DNA from: G942493375 sp942493375
GTDB lineage: Bacteria; Armatimonadota; UBA5829
DNA length: 64,000 bases
Direction: 5' to 3'
Assembly: GCA_942493375.1 (NCBI GenBank)
Contig: OW818698.1
Span: 5,456,001-5,520,000 of the forward strand
The translations under genes were made by a program, and so were the position numbers. Each line of letters opens with the position of its first letter. The stretch's first letter is position 1. Shown piece by piece: positions 40,717 to 49,370 of the stretch. Below the pieces are notes generated by a model, which was not told the DNA's origin, searched no databases, and worked only from the letters and a program-made list of their open reading frames with translations.

Positions 40717-42255
40717 ATGAACTACCGACCAAAAGCAGATAGCTTAATACTCTGGGACACATGGATGTTCAGAGATCCCAATGGTAAAAGAATGCACTTG
40801 TTCTACCTTGCGAACCTGCCTGAAGGGCATTGGGAGTGGGTGGGGCATGCTGTCAGCGAAGATCTTGTTCATTGGGTGGATATGCCCAATATCCAGGTAC
40901 GTTGTCCGGGTGACAGTTATGATGTCGGAGTTATTGGTACCGGGATGGTATTTGAGCATAGACCCGGTGAGTATATGATGAGTTATACCGCCAATCTGGA
41001 CAGTGACAGACAGCAGATCTCTTTTCTTCACAGCAATGATCTCATTAACTGGGAGAAGAAATGGCCGCAGCCGGTGTTTACAGCTGAACCTCCATACTAT
41101 GAGACTGACAAGACCAGGTGTATTAGCAGTCCGGCGTTCAGAGATGCATACATCCACAAGGTAGGGGAGCATTTTGAGGCTCTTGTTGGTGCAAATCTAA
41201 CTGATGGACCGGTGCTGCTGCGCGGAGGCATTGCCAGGTATCGCAGCCTCAATGATCAACTGGACAAATGGGAACCACTGGCGCCTATTATCGGTCCAAA
41301 CATCACAGCTCTGATGGAGGTTCCGGAGCATTTTCAGTTAGGAAATAAGCATTATTTGATATGGTCGACCTCCTCAAGCTTGGGTGTCGAATGTGATACA
41401 CCAACACGCCGCACCTGTGGCGGGACTTTCTACGCTGTGTCAGACAGCTATGATGGATCTTACTGCGTGCCTGAAGACAACCTGCTGATAGGTGCCGGTG
41501 GGACGGTCCAGAGCTATGTTGGTAGAACCATTGAATGGCATGGGGAACGACTGCTTTACCATCACATGGCATTCCCTTATCCGTCTTCAGGTATGCCGAA
41601 GCGCGTGATACAGAATGAAGATGGCACCCTGAAACTCGGTTACTGGCCGGGTATTGAGTCGATCCACGCTGAAGCTATTGATATTCCTCTCAATAAACTT
41701 GATATCCAGGGAGAAAATATGGGAGCTGGAACCTGGATATCCACGAGTTCCAGTAGTCTGACCGGCAGTATAGATGGTGGTGGATCGTTGGCGCTTGTGG
41801 GATTTGAACACCAGGATATCCACCTCAAATGCAAAGTCACAGCCGATGCCACCCGGTTTGGTGTAGTCTTGCGCGATCCAGGTCAGTTCACAGACCGCGA
41901 GAACAACGTGCGAACGACCCACGCTGGACTTGCCCTGCAGGGTGATATCAAACACAGAGAATGGCACTTTGGCAAGCCCTGTCATTCGTGGTGCAGTCAT
42001 ATATCACCCGTAGAGACAATCTATGAGGCTCCGCTGCCGAACCGCACTTACCAACTCGACCTGATTGCCCGGGACATCTACTTCGAGGTTTACATAAACG
42101 GTATCTGGAAATTCACCCGAATAGTAAGCGATAAATCCCCCAAAGGCAGAGTAGGTTTCTACGTGGAAGCCGGTTCAGCAAGGTTCGAAGAAATCCAGGC
42201 CTGGCAACTCGAACCAATGTCCCAACCCTACCCGGAAAACCTGCCCACCGCGTAA
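40717..42255 (+). CDS. GH32-like beta-fructosidase-type propeller protein
   Basis: 512 residues, no signal peptide. The start ILWDTWMFRDPNGKRMHLFYL resembles the WMNDPNG block of GH32 enzymes, with Asp in WDTW as the candidate nucleophile. Further blades are GHAVSEDLVHW, FLHSNDLINWE and FYAVSDSYDGSY. Residues about 345-505 form a C-terminal beta-sandwich with RFGVVLRDPGQF and YQLDLIARDIYFEVYING, like the GH32 C-terminal or laminin-G fold. Family membership of the catalytic part is likely but substrate specificity is not certain; several GH43/GH32-related groups share these blades. A hairpin at 42285-42311 separates it from the convergent gene. Confidence 0.78.
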   Translation: MNYRPKADSLILWDTWMFRDPNGKRMHLFYLANLPEGHWEWVGHAVSEDLVHWVDMPNIQVRCPGDSYDVGVIGTGMVFEHRPGEYMMSYTANLDSDRQQISFLHSNDLINWEKKWPQPVFTAEPPYYETDKTRCISSPAFRDAYIHKVGEHFEALVGANLTDGPVLLRGGIARYRSLNDQLDKWEPLAPIIGPNITALMEVPEHFQLGNKHYLIWSTSSSLGVECDTPTRRTCGGTFYAVSDSYDGSYCVPEDNLLIGAGGTVQSYVGRTIEWHGERLLYHHMAFPYPSSGMPKRVIQNEDGTLKLGYWPGIESIHAEAIDIPLNKLDIQGENMGAGTWISTSSSSLTGSIDGGGSLALVGFEHQDIHLKCKVTADATRFGVVLRDPGQFTDRENNVRTTHAGLALQGDIKHREWHFGKPCHSWCSHISPVETIYEAPLPNRTYQLDLIARDIYFEVYINGIWKFTRIVSDKSPKGRVGFYVEAGSARFEEIQAWQLEPMSQPYPENLPTA

Positions 42256-42284
42256 TCCCGGGCACGCCGAACCCCAGTTCGGCA

Positions 42285-42311
42285 CCTGGTGCGATAACAT
42301 ATCGCACCAGG
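42285..42311. terminator. bidirectional terminator-like hairpin
   Basis: CCTGGTGCGATA (42285-42296) and TATCGCACCAGG (42300-42311) form a perfect 12-bp stem with a 3-nt loop, between convergent genes. No T-run either side. A second smaller palindrome, GCCGAA/TTCGGC, lies just before it (42266-42282). Confidence 0.65.
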
Positions 42312-42317
42312 CCCGTA

Positions 42318-45300
42318 CTACTCCACTATCCCCACCGCATCCACAAGCTGCCCGTTATTTAGAAGTTTCACGCACACCGGATTCAAAAGCCCCGTCAGAT
42401 CCAAAGTCTGTGCACCAGCCTTTGCTTTCTGTTTAAGCAGTTGCTTGCCGTTTACATCACTAATAACCAGCTCTGACACCTTACCAGGAGACTTCATGCT
42501 TACCTGTAAGGCATTACCGCTGCGTTTCATTGAGATGGTTTTGGATAGCACTGCCACGCAAGCTACATCATTGCGTTCCATGTAGAGGCTGACCTTACCA
42601 TAAATGACAGGCAGTTCCTGGCAGGTCAGAAGATTGACTACGTGGGTATCACGCAAGGATGTGTCCAGTTTCAGTGCCTCTCCTTCGAAAGTGTGTCCCA
42701 TCGCATTATACAGATGGTAAATCGTCTTGCCTTCACCTCTAAAGCGGTTACAGTAAAGGTAGTTCTGTAAGGTTGGCAGGAGGGCATAATTGTCGCGGCC
42801 CTGGTAGACATTCTCATTCTCGTTAAGGATCGTATACATATTGTCAGGATAGTATCGTCCGAATGACTCAACTGCATTCCAGAACTTCTTATGACTGTTG
42901 ACATCTACATTCATGTGGTCCAGTTCATAAGCCTTGCATTCAGGAAAATAGAACCGCTGGAGGTTGCACTCCAGAGGACGCAGTGGTGATTTCTGCCCCG
43001 TAAGATCGTAAGTGATGCAGCCGTCGAGATATTGCATCATGTAGTCGAATGCTGGGAATTCGGTGGTGAGGACAAGGCCCGGACGGACTTTATCCATCCC
43101 CCTGTGTACCATCTTTATTGTCTCAGAGACAGCCTTATTCCATTGGGTGACTCCGAACTCGGCATAACTGTGCTTGTGGGAGGGGTTATAGCAGGCCCAG
43201 CCGCGATGGCCATACTCGTCCAGGCGGATTCCGTCAGCCCCGGTCTCCCGCATCACGCGTCCGGTGGTCTTCGCAACCCACTCCCGCACTTCGGGCAGGT
43301 CGTGGCATGGATTGTAAACATCATATTCGGTGCTGAGCTTATCATCCTTATTGATCACCCCCCACTCCTTACCGTGAGCTAGACCGATCTTTGATGTGAA
43401 GTCCATGCGGAAGAAATCCGTATAGAGAGTGGTGAGGGATCCCATAGACTTGTATTTCTTTATAGCAGCCTGGAATGCAGGTAGTCCACCAAATCGTTCG
43501 TTATAACCCAGATAGTCACCGGGCTGGTTGTTCCACATCTTCTTGCCGGTAACCGGGTCGTTTACGAAGTATGGTTCCCATTCCTTGGTCTTAGCCGGAG
43601 AGAGGACCTTCTCAAGTTGATCGAAGGGTGTGCCGAATGGGCCCAGCGGAGACCAGTCCCACCAACTCATTAACTCGATGCAGTCGGTGTTCGGCTGTAT
43701 GAAATCGGTGCGATATTTGCCATCCTTGAACAGGTAATCAGTCGCCCAGCCAGTTGCCATCATATTGCGAACACTTTTTAGTTTGGATGGATAAGGTCGA
43801 AACTTCCAGACGCTGTGTGCCCATTTTGCATAATCAGCCATTGCACTGTGCCAATCCCCAGTGTGAGCAGTCAGGACAGCAGTAGCAGGAGTGAATGATG
43901 CACCTGGTTTGCGGGTACGGCGCAGGTACTCATAGGTGAAAGCGGTTCCATCCACGATATCCAGTGCAGCCGGCTCACATTTATACTCCGGCTTTACGAG
44001 CATTGTCAGTTCCTCCTGGTTTGAGTCAAACGCACCGGGAATGTGCTTGCGCAGTGCCAGGATCTTGTGCCATCCATTTTTGTCATCCGTCCGGATAGAA
44101 AGTCCACCCCCGAGTGCCGGACTGTAAAGGTCCATCACCTGGTAGAGTGCCTCATATTCGCCATAACCACGCCGTATTGAGGCAGAAGTGTCGGCGATAA
44201 TCCCACCACCGGCAGGGAAGAAGTAGTAGTCGTCTTTTATCTGGGGTGATATAGCCAGGCTGGCCAGATGTGGGAAAGCCAATTTGAAATCGGTCGACTG
44301 CTTGCCGGTGTTGGTCAGACTGAAACCCATTCGCAGCCCTTCATTGGTCATATTCACCGTGAGTAAACCCCTGAGCGCGGGAGAGGACATATCCAACTGT
44401 GCTACAAATCCATTAGTTGATGGTTTAATGCTGGTGATCTTGAATTCACGGCTCCCTGAATAGCGCTTCCCATTGACCTCGACTAAAAACAGAGCACATG
44501 CAGCGGGATCATGGATCATCTCAGTCCTGGTGACCATATTATAGAGCGAGGTCAAACGCAGGCGATTGGAGCTTTGGAACTTCGCGCGGAGTTGTCCTCC
44601 GGCAAGGGTTATCTCACGATCATTGATCTTGCACACAGGTTGCAAGGCAGGAGGAGCCTTCACTACCTTGACTGCAGGTGTAAGGTTGATAGCCGGTGGT
44701 AGCGGGTGATATGAACGACTGCCGGTGACTTTCACGCTCTGGACGACAACTGGTGTGTCAGTTGCAGTGATCAATAAACCCGAGGGTTGGAATGAACGCA
44801 TGGCCGGTAAGTTGATATCTACACCCATGGAAGCAGGAATATCCTTGGCAGCGGTACCGTCACGGTTGATCCACTGGATTTTCACAGTGCCAGTAGCTTC
44901 AACAGTTGCAGTCACTGGCTGAAGCATATCCAGGTTTTCAGCTGCCCACTCGACGCGTGCGCTCTGCCCGGCAGCCAGACTCAGTCCATCGGATTGGGGT
45001 TTAAGATCCCGTCCTCCAGTGTATATAAAGAATCCACATGGATCGTCCGTAGCAGACGACTTATCAGGTCGCCATCTTGCTTCAAAGCTGGTGGGTTTCT
45101 CAAGCACATACAAGCGGATCAGGTATTCACCGTTGCCTCCCGGGATCGTCAGCATCTCCTGGGTCCATGTCTTCCCATCGAATGCCACAGAGCTGTTACC
45201 GCGCTTCTCGCTGTTATCTATGCCCAGATACAGGTAGTCATCACCTTTGCAGCCGGGTGTTTTACGCACCAGTATCTCATTGACACCGTGGATGAACTCG

Positions 45301-45728
45301 CTCTTTGGGATGACAAAATCATACCAGGCTATGCTGGGAGCGCTGTTCTCAGCGAAGATCGGGGCTCCTCCGTTGGTGGGATACTCGTGGATATTGCCGT
45401 TTATGACTATCTGGTACGATTCATCCAGCCCGTTGACCGCAGGGAGGTCGTGCCAGGAGTAGTCTCGCACCATGAAATAGACCGATAAGCGCACATCTGA
45501 GGCTGCATCCCACGTGGCTGCGGGGATATCGCTGGTGTCAAGGATCTTCCGGGCGGTGTAGTCACCTGTGCTCATGTGGGTGATTCCATTAGTCATCCCA
45601 CCCCATCCCCCGGTGTCATCCCGGACTTCCAGAACTCCCTCGCCAACACGGAAAAAGTGCGAGGGGACGGCAATAGCCGCTGAGGTAAGAGCAAGGATGA
45701 CTAACATGAACAGGATAGTGCGCAACAT
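42318..45728 (-). CDS. large secreted TIM-barrel glycosidase-like protein (DUF6259-like)
   Basis: About 1136 residues with a signal peptide (LRTILFMLVILALTSAAIA). Residues about 25-350 are beta-rich with a FLVRDYSWHDLP-type module, and 360-620 form a further beta-domain. The TIM barrel, about 640-950, contains WWDWSPLGPFG, DFFRMDFTSK, a motif ADGIRLDEYGHRGW and LTTEFPAFD. The Asp and Glu residues in the last two are the best candidates for catalysis, as in GH-D/GH13-like glycosidases. The closing beta-domain reaches residue 1136. The DUF6259 call is by resemblance only. TTG 45731 is replaced by ATG 45728, 6 nt after GGAGG. Confidence 0.7.
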   Translation of the reverse strand: MLRTILFMLVILALTSAAIAVPSHFFRVGEGVLEVRDDTGGWGGMTNGITHMSTGDYTARKILDTSDIPAATWDAASDVRLSVYFMVRDYSWHDLPAVNGLDESYQIVINGNIHEYPTNGGAPIFAENSAPSIAWYDFVIPKSEFIHGVNEILVRKTPGCKGDDYLYLGIDNSEKRGNSSVAFDGKTWTQEMLTIPGGNGEYLIRLYVLEKPTSFEARWRPDKSSATDDPCGFFIYTGGRDLKPQSDGLSLAAGQSARVEWAAENLDMLQPVTATVEATGTVKIQWINRDGTAAKDIPASMGVDINLPAMRSFQPSGLLITATDTPVVVQSVKVTGSRSYHPLPPAINLTPAVKVVKAPPALQPVCKINDREITLAGGQLRAKFQSSNRLRLTSLYNMVTRTEMIHDPAACALFLVEVNGKRYSGSREFKITSIKPSTNGFVAQLDMSSPALRGLLTVNMTNEGLRMGFSLTNTGKQSTDFKLAFPHLASLAISPQIKDDYYFFPAGGGIIADTSASIRRGYGEYEALYQVMDLYSPALGGGLSIRTDDKNGWHKILALRKHIPGAFDSNQEELTMLVKPEYKCEPAALDIVDGTAFTYEYLRRTRKPGASFTPATAVLTAHTGDWHSAMADYAKWAHSVWKFRPYPSKLKSVRNMMATGWATDYLFKDGKYRTDFIQPNTDCIELMSWWDWSPLGPFGTPFDQLEKVLSPAKTKEWEPYFVNDPVTGKKMWNNQPGDYLGYNERFGGLPAFQAAIKKYKSMGSLTTLYTDFFRMDFTSKIGLAHGKEWGVINKDDKLSTEYDVYNPCHDLPEVREWVAKTTGRVMRETGADGIRLDEYGHRGWACYNPSHKHSYAEFGVTQWNKAVSETIKMVHRGMDKVRPGLVLTTEFPAFDYMMQYLDGCITYDLTGQKSPLRPLECNLQRFYFPECKAYELDHMNVDVNSHKKFWNAVESFGRYYPDNMYTILNENENVYQGRDNYALLPTLQNYLYCNRFRGEGKTIYHLYNAMGHTFEGEALKLDTSLRDTHVVNLLTCQELPVIYGKVSLYMERNDVACVAVLSKTISMKRSGNALQVSMKSPGKVSELVISDVNGKQLLKQKAKAGAQTLDLTGLLNPVCVKLLNNGQLVDAVGIVE

Positions 45729-45925
45729 CAACTACCTCCAGGATATGTGACCAGCAATCTATATGGTGCACTAGTTCGCCGTTCCAGGCACGGACACCTT
45801 CTATATAGGATTCGTTTCGTGTTTTGGCATTTGGTAAAGTGAATCAATCTCAGATTGTCCTGATGTTATTGATAGCAGGGGATTATGCTCTGGTAAAGGT
45901 AATTGAGAAGAGTGAATGTATATTC

Positions 45926-46294
45926 CTAGATGGATGGTCGCAGGATTTCCTGGTCATTTACACAGTTGGTTATCTTGGTCAGTTCAATCTCAACTGAAGA
46001 CTTGAGCGGTATCTCGGTATAGTTTGCGTCTTGTTTAGTGTGGAAAATTATAGTCTCAGCCAGCGGTGCAACGCGACTTAATAACGTATTTATATCTGAT
46101 GAAGATATTTCCGGAATGGCCCAATAAATGACGCTGTTCTCTGTGTCAAAAATCGTACATTCATGATCGTCAGTCTCTACTTTTAGTGGACTGATACATA
46201 TGCTTTCTGCAAGTAGATCCAGTTTAATTGCGCATGGCAGCAAGCTGCCTCCCACGACTAACTCCTTATCAGATTCTATGTATTGGATTACCAC
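45926..46294 (-). CDS. hypothetical protein
   Basis: 122 residues, cytoplasmic, acidic, beta-strand-like, starting MVIQYIESDKELVVGGSLLP and ending VNDQEILRPSI. I recognise no family. AAAGGA precedes GTG 46294 by about 7 nt, a better start than the TTG at 46312. It stands alone and divergent from the 46638 gene. Coding quality is moderate; amino-acid usage looks normal. Confidence 0.5.
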   Translation of the reverse strand: MVIQYIESDKELVVGGSLLPCAIKLDLLAESICISPLKVETDDHECTIFDTENSVIYWAIPEISSSDINTLLSRVAPLAETIIFHTKQDANYTEIPLKSSVEIELTKITNCVNDQEILRPSI

Positions 46295-46637
46295 GGTGGA
46301 ATCCTTTCTCAATCAATTAACGTCTACCTGATAATTAGCATTATTCATGTGCAATCCGAGTCTGTCTTGGCAGTGTAGCCCATAAATTCTCTATTGTCAA
46401 GAGCAAGTCGACTGGTTTTGTTGAGTTGAGCTTAACAATCCGTAAAAACTGGTAATTATGCTGGGAATGAATAGTATCACGAAGTATGAATCATAAAATG
46501 GGGAGTCTCGATTGAATGTGTGATATACTTCACTTATAAGCCCGCTGTAGTATAGGGCTGCCTTTGTGCAGTTTAGTATTACAACGGGTTGTTTCTTGCA
46601 TATCCTGTAGCTTGTTTTCTTGAAGAGGGATGAGGCT
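46295..46637. other. 343-bp divergent intergenic region
   Basis: Nothing certain is seen. The stretch is AT-rich with short poly-T runs. A 124-codon minus-strand frame (46397-46771) overlaps the next gene and is judged to be a shadow. It must hold the promoters of the two divergent genes. Confidence 0.4.
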
Positions 46638-48002
46638 TTGTCTATTACACTTAAGAACAGGAAAAAGACCGTCATTATCATAGTAGCCATTATCCTGAGC
46701 ATACTAACGTATGTATGGCCATTTGCTCGCATTCTTCTGCCAGGTTGGGTTTCGTATTCGAGGGAGACCAAGAGGCTAAATAGACAGATAGCTGCAATCA
46801 GGGCAAAAGGTGAACCTGTTTATGCAAATGAATTGTATGGCAAATCCGTCCCTGATAATTTTAATGCCGCAGTCTCTATTGAACCGGTACTTAAGGTCGT
46901 ATCCGAAAAAGCAGTCAAAGCGGATCTCAACAAAATACGCCGATACACCGGTCGTTATACTAATAATGAAGCTCCACTGACTGCTGGAGACTTGGTTGAG
47001 TTTGAACGCCTGACCAATAAATATAGCTATCTACTCCCCCAGATTAAAAAGGCTGCATCCAAGCCTCTTTGCAGATATAAAGTGGAGTGGGAAAAGACAG
47101 TTGCAGCTTCATTACCCCATTTAGCTAAGCTCCGGAATATAAATGGTCTAATTATGGCAAAAGCGATCTGCGAAGCCAGACAAGGGAACATGAAGGCTTC
47201 AGCGGATTATATTTCATTGAGCGTTTCCTTAGGTAACACCTTAAGAAACGAACCAGGGATGATATCTCAACTGGTCAGATATACCCTGCTGCATATGACA
47301 GCAAATGGACTTAAGGGAATATTGAAAGAAGGGCACATCAGTCCTGTTACGGCAAATAAAATTATACTTTCTCTAAATAAGGGTGAGATATCGGATAGCT
47401 ATAGAACAGCTCTAATAGGAGAACGTGCAACATGCATCACCTTAATAGACGATACAGTAGCCAGACGAATTGTGATTGATAATGCTGATGCTGGACCGAA
47501 AGGTGCTTTTATGAGACTAGTACCTAATTTTATAGCATATTTAAGAGCAAATGAGAACGAGATAATATCCTATTGCACAAAACAGTTAGAATCTACAAAC
47601 AAGCCATATCGGGAATTTATGCCAGCTGACTTCATTTTTCCCGCCAGTAGTACATCAAAAGGTATGTTTACTTCCCTGTGCTCGATATATCCGAAGATTG
47701 TTGGACGCCGGGATACGGTCACTGCCACACTCAATGGTTCAATCATCGCCGTCTCCCTTAATAGCTACAAGACCCAGTTTGGGCAATATCCACCCAGTCT
47801 GGCTACTCTAAGCAAGAAAACAGGCAAAAAACTTCCACTTGACCCATTCAGTGGTAAGAGTTTTATCTACAAACCCAAAGCCAACGGTTATCTGCTATAT
47901 AGTATCGCCGTGGATTTAAAAGACAGCAGAGGAATAGAACTCCCAAAAGGTGCCAAAGCTGAAAAGACCCCTCATGATATTGTATGGCGGATGGATGAGT
48001 AG
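46638..48002 (+). CDS. membrane-anchored protein with pseudopilin-like C-terminal tail
   Basis: 454 residues. One N-terminal hydrophobic segment (KKTVIIIVAIILSILTYVW, about 8-28) anchors the protein, and the rest is probably periplasmic. Residues 45-390 are alpha-helical without a known domain. The C-terminus (about 385-440) has LNSYKTQFGQYPPSLATLSK, LPLDPFSGKSFIYK and YLLYSIAVDLKD, a tail I associate with secretory and surface-assembly proteins in Planctomycetes and Armatimonadetes. TTG 46638 follows AGAGGG by a normal spacing; TTG 46620 has none. A pseudopilin gene follows 210 nt downstream. I infer an envelope role only. Confidence 0.6.
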   Translation: MSITLKNRKKTVIIIVAIILSILTYVWPFARILLPGWVSYSRETKRLNRQIAAIRAKGEPVYANELYGKSVPDNFNAAVSIEPVLKVVSEKAVKADLNKIRRYTGRYTNNEAPLTAGDLVEFERLTNKYSYLLPQIKKAASKPLCRYKVEWEKTVAASLPHLAKLRNINGLIMAKAICEARQGNMKASADYISLSVSLGNTLRNEPGMISQLVRYTLLHMTANGLKGILKEGHISPVTANKIILSLNKGEISDSYRTALIGERATCITLIDDTVARRIVIDNADAGPKGAFMRLVPNFIAYLRANENEIISYCTKQLESTNKPYREFMPADFIFPASSTSKGMFTSLCSIYPKIVGRRDTVTATLNGSIIAVSLNSYKTQFGQYPPSLATLSKKTGKKLPLDPFSGKSFIYKPKANGYLLYSIAVDLKDSRGIELPKGAKAEKTPHDIVWRMDE

Positions 48003-48145
48003 GCAATTAGCACTTATCTTGATTTTATATTAATATACCGCAAGTCCTATGTTTTCCTCCACTACTCTAGAAAACCATAATACTTCCAGTTAATCAATAT
48101 TTCTCAAATGGATGTTAACGAAATGGTGTGATATCGAGTCTATAT

Positions 48146-48158
48146 TAACTGTTGCAAA
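48146..48158 (+). promoter_or_regulatory. 13-bp motif shared by both pseudopilin leaders
   Basis: TAACTGTTGCAAA lies 54 nt before the ATG at 48213. The same 13 bases lie 55 nt before the TTG at 59483 (59415-59427). It could be an upstream promoter or activator site. Confidence 0.5.
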
Positions 48159-48212
48159 GTCTTATGCAAAGTTTCATTTAAGTTTTGCAGCAAAAATATT
48201 AGGAGGAAAAAG

Positions 48213-48926
48213 ATGCAAGCGAGAAAAGGTTTCACTCTAATTGAACTATTGGTTGTTATAGCAATTATAGCTATATTGGCAGCCATCCTGTTCCCGGTTT
48301 TCGCAAAAGCACGGGAAAAGGCAAGACAATCCACATGTGCCAGTAACTTGAAACAGATTGGTCTAGCTTACACTTCGTATGAACAGGACTATGATGAGCG
48401 TCTTCCGGGTAACCAGTTTAACTTGAATGCTGCAGACACTACATCTAAGTATGTGATGAAGTGTGGTATCAGGATTCAGTTCTGGCCTCAGTATCTGGAA
48501 CCATACATCAAAAGTGCTGGAGTGTATGAATGTCCCAGCGGTTTGACCGCAGCTTGTGGATCACTACCCAGCACTCCCCGCAGTTATGCTGTAAATGTCA
48601 CTTTAGTGGGTTGCTGCGGAGGTGATGGGTCTGGAACCGACAATCGTGGCCAAAAAGTGGCAGATATAACCAAACCTTCCGAAACAGTCCTTATGGCCGA
48701 CGGTGGTGTGCACTTCCTGTTTGGAGCGAATGGTGGATCCTCTTTTGGTTGGTATACCGGTACCCCCCCTGTAGACGCACCCTCTGGATCTCCAACCTGG
48801 GGAGATTCCTGGAAATGGATAGCCAATAGACACAACGATGGAGCCAACGTGCTTTGGGCCGACGGACATGTGAAATGGGCGAAACAAAAAACCCTGACAT
48901 ACGTTAGCTTCTTTGCAGCACAGTAG
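48213..48926 (+). CDS. Armatimonadota-type pseudopilin (prepilin with H-X9-DG C-motif)
   Basis: 237 residues. The prepilin leader MQARKG is followed by FTLIELLVVIAIIAILAAI (the cut is expected between Gly6 and Phe7, with Glu at +5) and the extension LFPVFAKAREKARQ. After the helix come YEQDYDERLPGNQ and a beta-rich body with Cys pairs. The end has RHNDGANVLWADGHVKW, the usual ending of the DUF1559 and Armatimonadota pseudopilins, with paired His. It should be processed by a prepilin peptidase and assembled into, or associated with, a surface or type II-like secretion structure. GGAGG precedes the ATG by 8 nt. Confidence 0.93.
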   Translation: MQARKGFTLIELLVVIAIIAILAAILFPVFAKAREKARQSTCASNLKQIGLAYTSYEQDYDERLPGNQFNLNAADTTSKYVMKCGIRIQFWPQYLEPYIKSAGVYECPSGLTAACGSLPSTPRSYAVNVTLVGCCGGDGSGTDNRGQKVADITKPSETVLMADGGVHFLFGANGGSSFGWYTGTPPVDAPSGSPTWGDSWKWIANRHNDGANVLWADGHVKWAKQKTLTYVSFFAAQ

Positions 48927-49370
48927 TCATAATCCGTGATATAGCAATGCCTCCAGCAATGCTGGAGGCTCCTCGAAATCCACTGAGCCATCCGCATGTT
49001 CTTCTATGCAGGCTCCTTCACAGGCTCCAGAATCTCCGACCAGCTCAAACCAACCGATCTCATCGTACGTGACAATCCGAATACCTCCCCCCGTAGCCCA
49101 TTCCATCGTAAATGGATGGGTGCTGCTACGGAAGCATCGACAGTAACACTAGATGAAATCAACCTACGCAGGGCGGTTTAACCCGAGTGCACGAGTCAGA
49201 ATTGTTAGCGGGATTTCGCCCAGCACCAATATCCCGTGCTTTTATCATACAGTTTCAATTGCCTACTACGTATAAATATATACATAACCGGCTCTTGATG
49301 TGGAATATACGTAATGCGAGAATCCGCTGAGTTAAATCCTCCACTGAATATATGATTTCGGGAGATACTA
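48927..49370. other. 444-bp region with several hairpins
   Basis: Hairpins at 48949-48969 (GCCTCCAGC/GCTGGAGGC) and 49091-49131 (CCGTAGC/GCTACGG with an inner CCCAT/ATGGG), plus a GGGAT/ATCCC pair near 49211-49236. A 61-codon plus-strand frame at 48996-49181 has no ribosome site and no recognisable domain. I see no tRNA or gene here. It could be a leader region of the TonB-dependent receptor operon. Confidence 0.5.

Noticed and set aside
46397..46771. 124-codon minus-strand frame
   Set aside because: Overlaps the start of the well-supported gene at 46638 on the other strand and lacks a ribosome site.
48996..49181. 61-codon plus-strand frame after the first pseudopilin
   Set aside because: No Shine-Dalgarno and no domain; overlaps a hairpin.
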